Origin: Gnetum montanum
Lineage: Eukaryota; Streptophyta; Gnetopsida; Gnetales; Gnetaceae
Assembly: GCA_015680685.1 (NCBI GenBank)
Contig: MNCI01037673.1
Coordinates: 1,071,911 to 1,135,910 of the forward strand
DNA length: 64,000 nt
Direction of reading: 5' to 3'
Shown here: in pieces, positions 47,101-58,078 of the stretch
Layout of the letters: each line of letters starts with the position of its first letter
Numbering within the stretch: position 1 is the first letter of the stretch
The notes under the pieces: generated by a model
Told to the model about the DNA's origin: nothing
Seen by the model: the letters and a program-made list of their open reading frames with translations, nothing else
Database searches by the model: none
Position numbers and translations under genes: made by a program

Positions 47101-50100
47101 TCTTGAATGTCGATTACAACACAGAGTGGAAGCTGCAGTATCCAGTCTAATACAGATTCAGGAAGAGATGGACACTGTATGAGGCCTATTCTGTAAGTAG
47201 AATCCAAGATCATATCCTTAGAGAACTCCTCCAGTTTCTTGCATGCCATGACCCTAAGATTTTTCAGTTTATTGGGTGTTTCAAAAACTGGCAAACTTTT
47301 GATAGGGAGATTTATTAGCACCATAGCCTCCAATGATACAAGATCTCTGAAACTCTTAGGAAGCTCTAACACATTTTTACATGATTGAATTTTAAGAAAT
47401 TTCAAAAGAGGCAATGTTTCAAAGTCTGTAGGCAACTCTTTCAAGCTTTCACACACACTTAACTCTAGTCTTTCCAGTGAACCCAATTTGTTAAAACTCT
47501 CTGGCAGTGAAGAAAGCCTGACACATCTCTTGAGGAAGAAGGTCTTCAAGTTTTTCAGAAGAACAAAGTCTTCAGGAAGAGTTTCTATGCTCTTGCATGA
47601 AACAATTGCCATAAACTCAAGCACTTCCATTTTCCCTATATTACAAGGGAGTGATAACAAACTGTCAAGTTTTTCAAGTCTTAATGATTTTAGAGGAAGC
47701 TCTGCAAAGCTAACAGGGAGTTCTTCCAACTTCAAACAGCCCATCAATACCAAGGAATTTAGAGCTCTTAATTTTCCAAAATTCTGCGGTAGTCTTTTTA
47801 AGTTAGTGCACCAGCTCAGATCTAAGAACTTCAAGGCTTGTAGATTTTGTATATCTTCACTCAGCTCCTCTAGCTTTGTGCATCCTTGGAGGAGAAGATA
47901 TTCCAGTTTAGGAAAGGGACTAAGCTGTAATGACTTGAGCTTTATGCACCGCCTCAAATCCAGGCGTTTCAAAGCAGGAAGCATAGATGTTACTTGAGGC
48001 AAAGTTTCAAACTTACATTCCCTCAATGATAAATTTATCATATTTTTTAGATTGGTGATCTCAGGCACTCTTTGAAATTTGGACAAGCTTAAATCTTTAA
48101 TATCATCTTGAAAACTTGTATCTAGTGCTGGATGACAAGTAATACAATGGCTGAGTCTGCATTTTTGCAATCGAGATTTTTTTACCTTTTTCCAAACATC
48201 TGGACCTGCTTTCAAGAAATAGCTGTCCAAATGTTTGGGTGTAACTGTTACAACTTTCAGATCACGACATTGTAAAATCTGCCAGAAAAAGGATTAGAAC
48301 TAATAAACTCATTTCATAATCAAATTATTTTACTATATGCATGAACTGTCATTAAATAATATTAATGTTTATTCTATATAAATGTAGGGACAGCCAAGAG
48401 ATATGAAAACAAATACCTGAGGCACAGTCCTTTCCATGACATCAAGTGATGAGAGATGAAAGCCTCTTAGCTTTGGGAGTTGAGTTCTTTTCTGAAAAGG
48501 AGCTCCATCCAAATCCCCTAGGCTAAGGAATCGCAGCTCTTTGAAGCTGAACTCCTTTAAGCAGGGTTCACAAATGGATACACAACCTCCTATGCTCAAA
48601 TATCTCAAGGAATTACTCATGGCCTTTAGTTCAGAAGCTTCCAGGCTTATGAATGATGTTCCGGAGAGGACTAATCCTTTGACCTTTCGCAGATCACTGA
48701 GATTGGATCTAATCATGAAGAACTCTTGTTCATCAATCCTATTACCTTTGGCTTTTTCCTTGACAATCTTAAGAATTATGTCATGGACTGTTATGTTTCC
48801 AATGTCATTTGTAGTTATAAGGGACTTCTCTTGCAGCTTATCAAGAATGAAGTCACCAACAATGCAACTCACTTCCATCCAATCCCACTCATAGTAATAT
48901 GTGCAAATGTCCAAAAGTGCCTCTTTCCACTCTGGATTAGGCAAATTATCAAAAACAAATACCAAGGCATTGCTGAGGGTCTCATCTCCAAAATCATTTA
49001 TACTTCCTCTCTGAAGAACATCAAGTACACTCTCGTAAGCACACTTTCCTCTTTTCCTTCTCCAATCACACAGGTGGTCCCCAAACAAATTCAACAGCAA
49101 TGGCACTCCTTTACACTCTTGTGCCACTTTGGTTATGAGCTCATGTTCATGAAAATCACTTTTAATTTCTTTCTTATCTCTTGTAATTCTCGATGACAGA
49201 ATCTCGATAGATGGAATTATGTCAAGTGTCTTCACATCAAATACATCACACATGGCACCCATTACTGTTCCAAAATTACCTTCTCTGCATGTGATGAGAA
49301 TCCTGACCTTTGTATTGTCAAGGCCAGAAGAAGAATTTACATTTATGTTGTCAGGGCCAGAAGAAGAAGTTACATTTGTGTTCTCAGGACCAGAAGATGA
49401 ATTTGCACCTAACGATTCAGGTAATAACTGGTTGACAAAATTCTTTTCATGCACATTATTAATGAATATGAAGCAATGCTTTCCTTTAATGACATCTGAG
49501 AGAATGTCTTTGCCTTCATCTCCTACATGTTGAGATTTTCCACTCAGGGAGGTAATGATACTTTGCTGAAGCTTCTTAATATCTGCAGTGTCTACAGTGT
49601 CTCCTTCTTTTTTCACATCCACCCTGCAATATTTGAATTTTGAAGACACTTCTTTGTCCTCTTTGAGGCTATATATAACCGACTGTGCAAGGTGAGTTTT
49701 TCCTACACCCCCAAATCCACACAAAGCCACCACCACAACAGGATCATCCGCTTTCATCTTTAACAGTTCCTTCACTTTCTCCACTCGGTCATCAATGCCG
49801 ACTGCATATTTATAAGAAAAGCCAATGAAAATGCATGTAATAAAAAGTGATGCCAATAAAAGGGAAAGCAGCAATCTCATAAATAACCTGCTTTAAAGTT
49901 CTGGGGTGTCTGAGGCCACTTTGCATCTGAACTTTCAGCAATATTCTTTCGCAAGTATTCCATTGCTTCAGTGGAAGTTGCTGCTGCAAGAGACAAATTT
50001 TTTTGTCCTATCTTTTGTTGGATTTGTTGCAATAGGCCTTGAAATGTGTTTGCTGATAAATACCTGGGAATCACCGGATAGTTTACTTAACAAAGGCACT

Positions 50101-52359
50101 ATAAAGATAGTAGTATTTACAAAATGTTGGTTCGATCAAAACATAACAGCTTGTGAAGGCTACATCAAGTGATGTCCAAGTCTAACGCATCTAAATGATC
50201 CAAAATTTATTGACCTTAAGGATTAGAGAGATATATCATATGCCTTGGCTAAGATTCTTGATATATCAACATAGAAGGGAGACACTGTAGTTCCTGGAGG
50301 AGGACTGAAATGCCAGATGAGTTGAGGTGTTAAAATACCATAAAAAAGAGGGATCATAGGATCATCATCGGAAGCCTCAATACATATCTGGTCAACTGGG
50401 TCTTAAGAGCATCCATGGATCAGGAAAATCATAACCTCTTTGAAGGGCTCTACTCAAGTTTGAAGCTACATCTTTCAAGTGGAAAAACAAGCACCGTACC
50501 ATCACTAAGTTAAAGTAGAAGTATCAACAAAATAAATGCAATTGTTTGTTGTTAATTTCAGATAACCTTTCAAACCTGATTAATCGTTAAAATAAATTTC
50601 AAAACAAAATAACTAAAGGGATCAAAGGATACCAAAGGAATGTTTGTGTTGCAGAACAGCTCTTAAAATGCATTCACATTGAAGAAAACCTGGTGAGGGG
50701 TATAGTGGTGATGGCAACCATACTCATGTGCATTCATGCAGCAGTATAGTTAGGCTGTGGAGTGAGTGGCAGGACTAAATCAGGCTGTACAGATTAATTG
50801 AAAGTGCTGCAAGTAAATCATGGTAGAGTCTTTCAAATCTGATAACCTGTCGGAACTAGGAGAAAAGGTGGAAACTGGGAATATTGGTTTTGACAGGCCC
50901 CCCCCTGCTTTGCTGGGAATATGAACAAACAAACTACATGGTAGATTTTCTATCATTGCTTGATTCATGACTACTTGCAAGTTAGAATTACCAGAATCAT
51001 TCATCCGCACGAAATGTTGTAAACTCCTATAAATCCTTACTTGGTCCATCGGCAGAAGTGAGAAGATGTTATCTGAAACTTTTAAAATGTTTTCATGTTG
51101 CAATATGACATAGAAATGCAAAGATGACAACCGTTGTAAAACCAAAATATCCAAAATGGCTGTGCCGTGTGTGAAAAGTAATTTCTCAAAGAGCAACACT
51201 AAATTCAAGACTAATAAATGTCTTGCAGAAACAAAAATAGATTTGCTTATTTTCATTTTAATAAAATCTTGTAGTGTTTATGTCATTGGGAAAAAACCAA
51301 AGACGATTTTGTAACAGGTAAAAAGAAAATTATTAATGATAAAAAATTGCAGTGTACCCAGGAAAATTCAAAAATTATATCAACAAGGCACACCTCATGA
51401 GTTTGTTCTGTTGGGAAAGGTAAGCATCACATATCAACACTCCTTCTACAATGACCTGCACTGCATTCCGTAACTGCTTCCTTCCACCTTTGTCCTTGGA
51501 TTCCCAGAGTTTTTTCACATTGGTTGCCAAATCCACCATCATATTCAGAGTATCTCTCAACTCATCTCTCATGGACTTGTAAACCATCCATCTTTCAACC
51601 GTTAAAGCAACCATAGACAAACCAAGCATAGCCCAATGGGCCTCTCCTACCACTTTCACAACCTGCAAAGTCAAATCTACCATGACCTTGGCCATGTTCT
51701 GAAATAACACCAACAAACATGCAGATTAATTTCAAAGTTTCTAGAATCTGTTTTTATGCAAATAAAATCACTGTAGAAGTAATTACCGTATCATGAAACT
51801 TGTCTAGTTCAGTGGAAACTTTGTCTAGAATCTGGGATGCTACATTGATGCTTGAAGTCACCGATTGTGCTTGATCCAGGACTGTTGAACTTTGATTAAT
51901 GTCTTGATTCTGCACATTGAATACCCCTTTTGTGTGACTGATAGAACTTCAGAATTTGAATGAAAGATGAATTTGATACGAGTGTCCGCTATTAGCAAGA
52001 AGCATAATAAACTTCAAAATTTAGGCTATTTACAAATGCAATTGCATCCTGTAACGCCAAATGATACGGAAACTGAATCCGAACCAAAATAAATGGGGAA
52101 CGGCTACAATAATGACTGCCATAAGAGAAATGTTCCGATTTCCTAACAAGAGAACATGAAAATCAGCAAGAAAATGAGCAGAATTTTTTTTAACCTCTAT
52201 GAGCTCTATTTGTCTTTCAATAAAACTAACTAGATTTTCAATTTGGTTGGATGCGCTATTCTCCAGTTGCGGTTTCAATTCTTGAAGAAATTTCTGGATA
52301 TTCCTCTCGCTCTCTTGCTTTTCCGGATTTTTCTTACAACATGAAGGAACGTTTCCCAT
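44142..52359 (-). CDS. NLR immune receptor with thioredoxin-like/zinc-finger C-terminal extension (copy 1)
   Basis: Predicted intracellular immune receptor. Exons on the - strand: 52359-52195, 51909-51787, 51698-51394, 50063-49888, 49801-48417, 48278-47031, 46717-45998, 45764-45297 and 44870-44142; every junction is GT-AG and in phase, giving 1772 aa. MGNVPSCC predicts N-myristoylation plus palmitoylation. Residues about 56-256 are helical, not recognisably TIR or RPW8. NB-ARC: P-loop GFGGVGKT (285-292), kinase-2 FIFINNVH with Asn-Asn for Asp-Asp (366-374), inserted 11-residue x 3 repeat (390-422), CKGVPLLL (486-493), VHD for MHD (595-597). About 13 LRRs lie at 719-1134. C-terminal extension 1135-1772: thioredoxin-like fold resembling nucleoredoxin/SEO (TMPWK, TIPRLMLVQDG; redox CxxC absent), then a ZZ/DC1-like finger (Cys 1719, 1722, 1736, 1739, 1744, 1747). 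The exon-8 acceptor could be six bases further in. Confidence 0.87.
49305..49403 (-). repeat. 33-bp x 3 in-frame repeat inside NB-ARC of copy 1
   Basis: Encodes NSSSGPENTNV, TSSSGPDNINV and NSSSGLDNTKV between kinase-2 and RNBS-B. The units differ by a few substitutions. The repeat probably forms a flexible surface loop; the same array is in copy 2 at 63291-63389. Confidence 0.9.
50780..51256 (-). other. 158-codon open frame inside intron 3 of NLR copy 1
   Basis: An uninterrupted frame with a protein-like composition (for example SLLPMDQVRIYRSLQHFVRM) lies on the sense strand within the 1330-bp intron 3. I do not recognise the family. It could be a fragment of an inserted gene or a chance frame. 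The matching intron of copy 2 is outside the window. Confidence 0.25.
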
Positions 52360-52709
52360 GATTTCTAAACAGAAGCAGGCCTTCCTCTCTCCCCTTCCGC
52401 TTTCAGTATTAAGTATGCAATTCAGTCAGGAAATAGAGCTACTGTCCACAGAATATTACAAGTAGTACTGCTTAAAAGAACAGGGCAAGAGTGGCATGAT
52501 CACGTCTTGTCAAGCACTCGTTACCCCAGAGAGAAGCATGATAGGCATCTCACGATAAGAAATACTTGGTAATTGACAAAGGTGTCACTAACATCCTTAC
52601 AAGCATCTGATCTGATCACCAGACTGCATTCTGGAAAATTTCAGGAAAGAAACCATCACTGTACCCGTCATTGACCAGACCAAGCATCTGCAATTTTTCT
52701 AAGAGCTTT
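52360..52709 (-). promoter_or_regulatory. Putative promoter/5' UTR of NLR copy 1
   Basis: The 350 bp upstream of the start codon, before the tandem-repeat block. No unambiguous TATA box or known element was identified. The region is not AT-rich compared with its surroundings. Confidence 0.35.
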
Positions 52710-53240
52710 AAAAGTTGTGGATAATTTCTGGCCGGCAACATCATCTTTTAAAGGTGACAGATCCTTCAGGGTCTTATCGGCAAACCATAAAAGCGGAGAG
52801 TTTGAAAGAAAAGTTGTGGATAATTTCTGCTCCGCAGAACATCATCTTCAAAGGGACAGATTATGTAGCGTCTTATCCACAACTTTAAAGGTGGAGAGAT
52901 CAGGTAGGGTCTTATCCACAACTTTAACGGTGGAAAACATTATCTTTAAGGTGACAGATTATGTAGGGTCTTATCCACAACTTTAAAGGTTGAGAGATCA
53001 GGGTCTTATCCACAAGTTTGATCTTATCCACAACTTTAACGGTGGAAAACATTATCTTTAAATGCGACACATCATGTAGGGTCTTATCTACAACTTCGAG
53101 TTTATCTGCAACTTTAATGGTGGAAAACATTATTTTTTAAAGGTGACATATCATGCAAGGTTTTATCCACATTTTAAAGGTGGAAAAGATGATCATGCAA
53201 GGTCTTATCCACAACTTTAGAGGTGGAAAAGTTTACCCAT
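52710..53240. repeat. Degenerate tandem repeat with core TCTTATCCACAACTTTAAA
   Basis: About ten imperfect units built on gtcttatccacaactttaaa and ggtgga, alternating with ggaaaacattatctttaa and gtgacag.ttatgtagg blocks, giving a higher-order period of roughly 100 bp in the middle. The array starts about 350 bp upstream of the NLR copy 1 start codon. The copies are diverged, so the array is old. Confidence 0.75.
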
Positions 53241-54421
53241 AAGACCCTGCAATACTAAGTTATAAAGTTTTAATTCGGCTATATGTCATAGGGATAAATA
53301 TTGTTAAAAAAATGATCCTTCCAACACCCCCTAAGCCACATGCTCTAACAAAGTAAACAATGCCTTACTAACTAAACCTTAAAACCTAAAATACAATTTT
53401 AATTCTTAGGAAAATTGCTAAATATAGTTGATGAAAGTGATTATATTAGAAAAAATCATCATCAAATACTTTTATAACCTTAATGGTTCAACCCATATTG
53501 ATGTTTATACTTAGAGAAAGCTATCAATGAGAGGGCATTCAACTAGGTACCTCATTGTCTAAGAAGCATTTGTAGGCAAGATGATGTTAGTTCAAATCAT
53601 ACTTGAGACATTGTTATATTCCTTCATAATTTTTTTGTAGTGCCATTTTGGCTATATATCTTAGGTGTACTTATAGTTAAATTGTTTCAACTTTTGACAT
53701 TCCACTACATTAGAGAAAGTTACTAATGAGAGGAAGTTCAAATTTATCTATTTTAGAATTGGGGAGTATTAGGCCCCAAAAAAATGAATAACAATATTAA
53801 AAAAATTCGAAGTACATCAAATCATCTAGGAGAGAGTCTAAAGAAAAAGCCCAACAATTTTGAGAATGATTTTTTTTTAGGTTTTCATCCTTACAACCAA
53901 TCTTGAAAAATCTCTCCCCTAGGGCAGGAAAAGGATTAGACCTTGCCTTTATTCAAAAATGCCCTCGCTGGTTTTTACTTCTTACTAAAGGGTTTTTTGT
54001 AAAGAGAAGCAAAAAGATTCATAATTTATCTTACATCAAGAATCTTTGCCATTAGCATTAACCCACTTGTAAGCATAAGGTTTAAGTCAGATGACATTAT
54101 TCTTGTTAGATGACGAAAGGTGTTTTTTTATGAGCTATAGTGTCTAGATTGATCAATACTTCATGTAGAAAAGATATTCACAAAAGCTTCTATCCCTTTG
54201 ATTTCTTTATTACTATTTGATTATTCTTATCATCCACATTAACTTGATTTTTTGTATAGTTAGCCTTAGATTATTTTTTTTTTCCATCCTTAAACTTCAA
54301 CATGTTTTTTCTTTTTATCAACAACTTCAATATGCTTTTTTCTTAAACAAAAAAGGACAAATATTAAACAAATGTCCTTCATAAAGATAAAAGTTGCAAG
54401 AATTAGGAAAGATTATAATGT
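53241..54421. repeat. Dispersed repeat (copy 2) between the NLR copies
   Basis: Matches 23870-25340 block by block in the same orientation (aatgccttactaactaaacc, gagagagtctaaagaaaaagc, cttacatcaagaatctttg). Contains a tRNA-like block at about 53515-53610. No coding region. Confidence 0.65.
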
Positions 54422-57400
54422 GTAAGTCTTCATGCTTACTTGTAATACCAATTCATTTTAGTTAAGAAGATTAATTTTAACTAAAAAAAATTCTATGAGA
54501 TCCAAAAGTGTAGAAATAGATTTCATATGCTTGATGGGACCAACAATTTCTTGCTCAATTTTTTGAGAAGTTAATGAAAGTTTTAAAAATTGGACAGAAC
54601 ATAAAACTTTAGGATATTCTTTGGATTTGATATCAAAATTTGGAGTCTACTTACAAATGACCAACATTGCATGCTTATGTATAAATGACCATACATTTAG
54701 GGCACACTATACCATTTAAGCAATCTCTAGCTCAACAAGGAGAAAAACTAAGAATAATACAAGTGAAAGTTGGAGTAGGTAACCCAAAATTTGAATAAAC
54801 ACATATTGTTATATAAGATTATTAGGGAGAACAAAACCAGGTGTTTTAGTTGTATCAACATCACTAGAAGAAATGTTTCATAAATTTTTTATCACCAACT
54901 TGTAAATTTGCAATTTGAGAATTGACAAAAATTTCCTCATCGATAGAAAGTGTAGAAATGTTAGCATTGGTTAAAGAAATTGGAAGTAATTTAGAATCCA
55001 CAATAAGGAAATTTTAGAGAAAGTAGATCTACTAAAGAAAAATTGAATATATAAAGAAAAGATCCATTGATCACTTGAAAAACTTAGATCTTGAAAAATA
55101 TACATACCTTAAGAAAATAAGAGGTTCTCTTAGTTTGAGTTACACTTGAGCTATTATGATGTTTTTCTTAAGTTCTTTTAAAATATCATGTTAGGTACAT
55201 GGTCAAATAATTTCGAATTTCAACATCCCTATAATAATGAGAAGTTACCATAGTGGTAATCATGGAAATCCAATATCTTAAGTTTGGTTCTAGTGGGCAA
55301 CACTAAGTTATGGATTTCAAAAAAAAAAAAATTGTAAAAGAAATTTTACAATTGCTATATTCAATAGATCTAAGAGGGTCTTAGTGGATGTAAATACAAA
55401 CTCAATTTCAATTTTAGATATTATACATATCGAAACAAGACTTAGTAAAGTATCTTATTGGTGAGAGGTGGCTCAAGTGATGGTTTGCTTATTATTTGAT
55501 CAAGATGTGTAGGAAAGAGGTTGTTGTTCAAACCACACTTGAGGCATTTTAATGTTCTATATAAGTTTTACAAAAATTTTGTGTTGGCATAGAGTAAAAA
55601 ATGTTTTGTTCCAATAGCTCCCCTACACCTCCCTAGGCAAGTTAGTATGCTATCTTCAAGCTTTGTATAATAAGCTTGGGAACTTACTTTAGTCCATATA
55701 ATTTTCTTAGAGTACACACTTATGCCCTTGTCCCTTTATCTAAACACCTTGTAGTTCATTGATGTAAAATTATTCTTCTAATTTCTTATTCAAGAATGTA
55801 GTATTTGTTGCACTTTTCATTCAAATCAAGCTATCATGCCATTAGTGCTCTAATTATTTGCCATTTTATTATCTATGCAAAGACTTTAGTGTAATCTATT
55901 CCTTTTCTTTGTGCATAGCTTTTTGCTACTAATCTTGCTTTCCTTTTATAAGGGTATCGTTGAACCTATACTTATTTCTAAATAACTACTTGTTTCCAAA
56001 TGTAACTTTGACCTCCTTTTGAACTTCTCGTTAATAATTGCTTGTTTGTATTATACATATTATCACTTATGTTGTGAATTTCATTGCTTTATCTAACATA
56101 ATATTATCTATATAGATTAATGAAAACATTGCTTAACTTTTTAAAAGCCATATTTTTCAATTTACTATCCACCAAGAAGTTTGTAATAGCTTGTTCATAA
56201 GCAAAAACCACTTTGGTACTTCTAACGAGGAATCCTATATGATGCAGTTTTCCTTATGATGTTCATCCAAGAATTTTTTTATTTTTCACAACTTACTCAT
56301 AGTTGAACACTTTTCCGATTTCCATCTCAAGGATATTCATTTGGTTTAGGAGATAGATGAACTTTGTGGAAGATCTTTTGGTAAATGCCTTTTGTAGTAG
56401 TTACATTCCGTTATCCATGTACTGTGTGGACTATGAGAACTTGTAAGTTGTACTGTGTTCTTAGTTTCATCCTTTATTACAGATGGTTAAGAGCGATTCT
56501 TAGTTGAGGTGCCCATTATACCATCCTTGCATCTTGTTGTCAATTATTCTTCTCAATAACATGCTGTTATGATTATTCAATAGTCAATAATTGGATTCAT
56601 GGAAACACGTTCAACTGCCCACCCTAAGAAGTAAAGACCCTAACAAACAGAGGTGCCTAAACAGCGCTCTGTGGATTGTCTGATAGTCTTAACAATTGCA
56701 CTGACATGAGATCTTGATGAGCCTAAGCTTTTTGCTTATAATTATTTCTGCGGCTTTTGATGTATGGTATCACAGGTGGGGTAAGAAGTTAGCAACTTAT
56801 GAATTTTTGCAACTTCATTTGTAATGTGTTGACCGCTCCTAATTTGTATGTCTGGTTGGTTTTGAAGACCAAAGCTCGGCTTTCAGGAGGCAGAATTTCA
56901 AAGAGGCAAAGAGCTCTCTCGGGCCATAGGATCTGTGTGGCCAATCTCATCAGAAGAATTTATCATAATCATGACAGTATTATCTCGATTTTGTCTGCAT
57001 TTTATTGCATATTTAATAGTATAGGCAAATTCATCTTTAACAGGATCTCTTCGACTGATCAGTGCAGTTTTTAAATTACATGATTGTTAATTGTAATTCC
57101 AAAGAGCTGAAGTTAGGCTTAATAGGTTGGTTGGAAGATGGAAATTCCATGTATCCATTGTCGCAGATGAAGCTTGTTAGTTAGGAAAGTTAAAAATTTA
57201 GCAAACCATAACATGCATATTCGGACTTGAAAATATTTTGTTCCATATATAGTTGGTGGGATAATAAAAACATATCTATGTTTTAGTCATTTCTTTTGAC
57301 TATGTGGCTTTTAAGATGCCTTATCAACCCTCCTAGCATGATGAGAGTACTTGAGGTATCATGTCTTGACTTTGCTTACTATCCAACTTTGTTCAGGAAT

Positions 57401-58078
57401 TAAACATTAGTCTGTGAAGGCAAACGCAACCCGACCGTATTAGTACTATTTATTTTCTTTATACTCTAACTTAATTAGCTATACATATATTGGTATGAGG
57501 ATCCAATTAATTGTTATAAAATATAGTGCACAAATAGACTTGATTTTCTCTCGTTAAAAAGTATGCAAATGTTGTAGAACTCAGAGATGCATCATGACAC
57601 ATCCAGGGAAGACCCAGTAAACACAGAGAGCACACAGAACATAGAAGCAGGCTTTCATACTCTTTTACGAATATGAGAAGTTAAAAGGAAAAATATAATG
57701 AATATTTTGAATTTAGAACACTCGCATCTTTTTGTTGCTTTCTTAACTGAACAGAACCTTTCTTTGTGATATAGCTGATATAACTGCAGTATCTAACAAG
57801 CTTTTGTAATTTATGTAGGATTTCAACATATTCTCCTTGCTAATAGACCAAGCTTTTTTTACCTCTTGATAGAAGTGAATGAGAAAGAAGAACTCACATA
57901 GTTGATCACATATTGCTGACAAGGCTACATTGACGATGATTCTAACTTGTTCTCCATATATTCTTTAACATAACTATGGTCATAAATTTTTTTTTGACAT
58001 AACCATACTCCAAACCTATCCACAAATGCAACATACTTCAAAACAGCACTATTGACTCTTTAAGTGCATGGCAACAAC
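54422..58078 (-). other. 3' flank of NLR copy 2 with a 1.59-kb block absent from copy 1
   Basis: 54422-54471 and 56062-58078 match the copy 1 flank (42127 onward). The block 54472-56061 is missing there. Inside that block a tRNA-like SINE motif is visible at about 55458-55545 (GAGAGGTGGCTCAAGTGATGG then TTGTTGTTCAAACCACACTTG). The 91-codon frame at 56799-57074 is not preserved as an open frame in copy 1, so I do not call it a gene. Confidence 0.55.

Noticed and set aside
48541-49533. Plus-strand frames of 104-156 codons across the NB-ARC exon
   Set aside because: They are antisense to a clearly conserved NB-ARC coding exon and have no recognisable domains.
49880-49888. ATG at 49880 as the true NLR start
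   Set aside because: Upstream exons 1-4 splice in perfect phase into the NB-ARC exon and the segment behaves as an 86-bp GT-AG intron; kept only as a possible alternative start in the findings.
52800-53220. Many exact TTATCCACA sequences (the bacterial DnaA box)
   Set aside because: They belong to the core of a eukaryotic tandem repeat; there is no bacterial gene context, so the match is coincidental.
56799-57074. 91-codon frame in the NLR copy 2 flank
   Set aside because: The homologous copy 1 flank (about 43000-43260) has substitutions and stops in this frame, so it is not conserved as protein.
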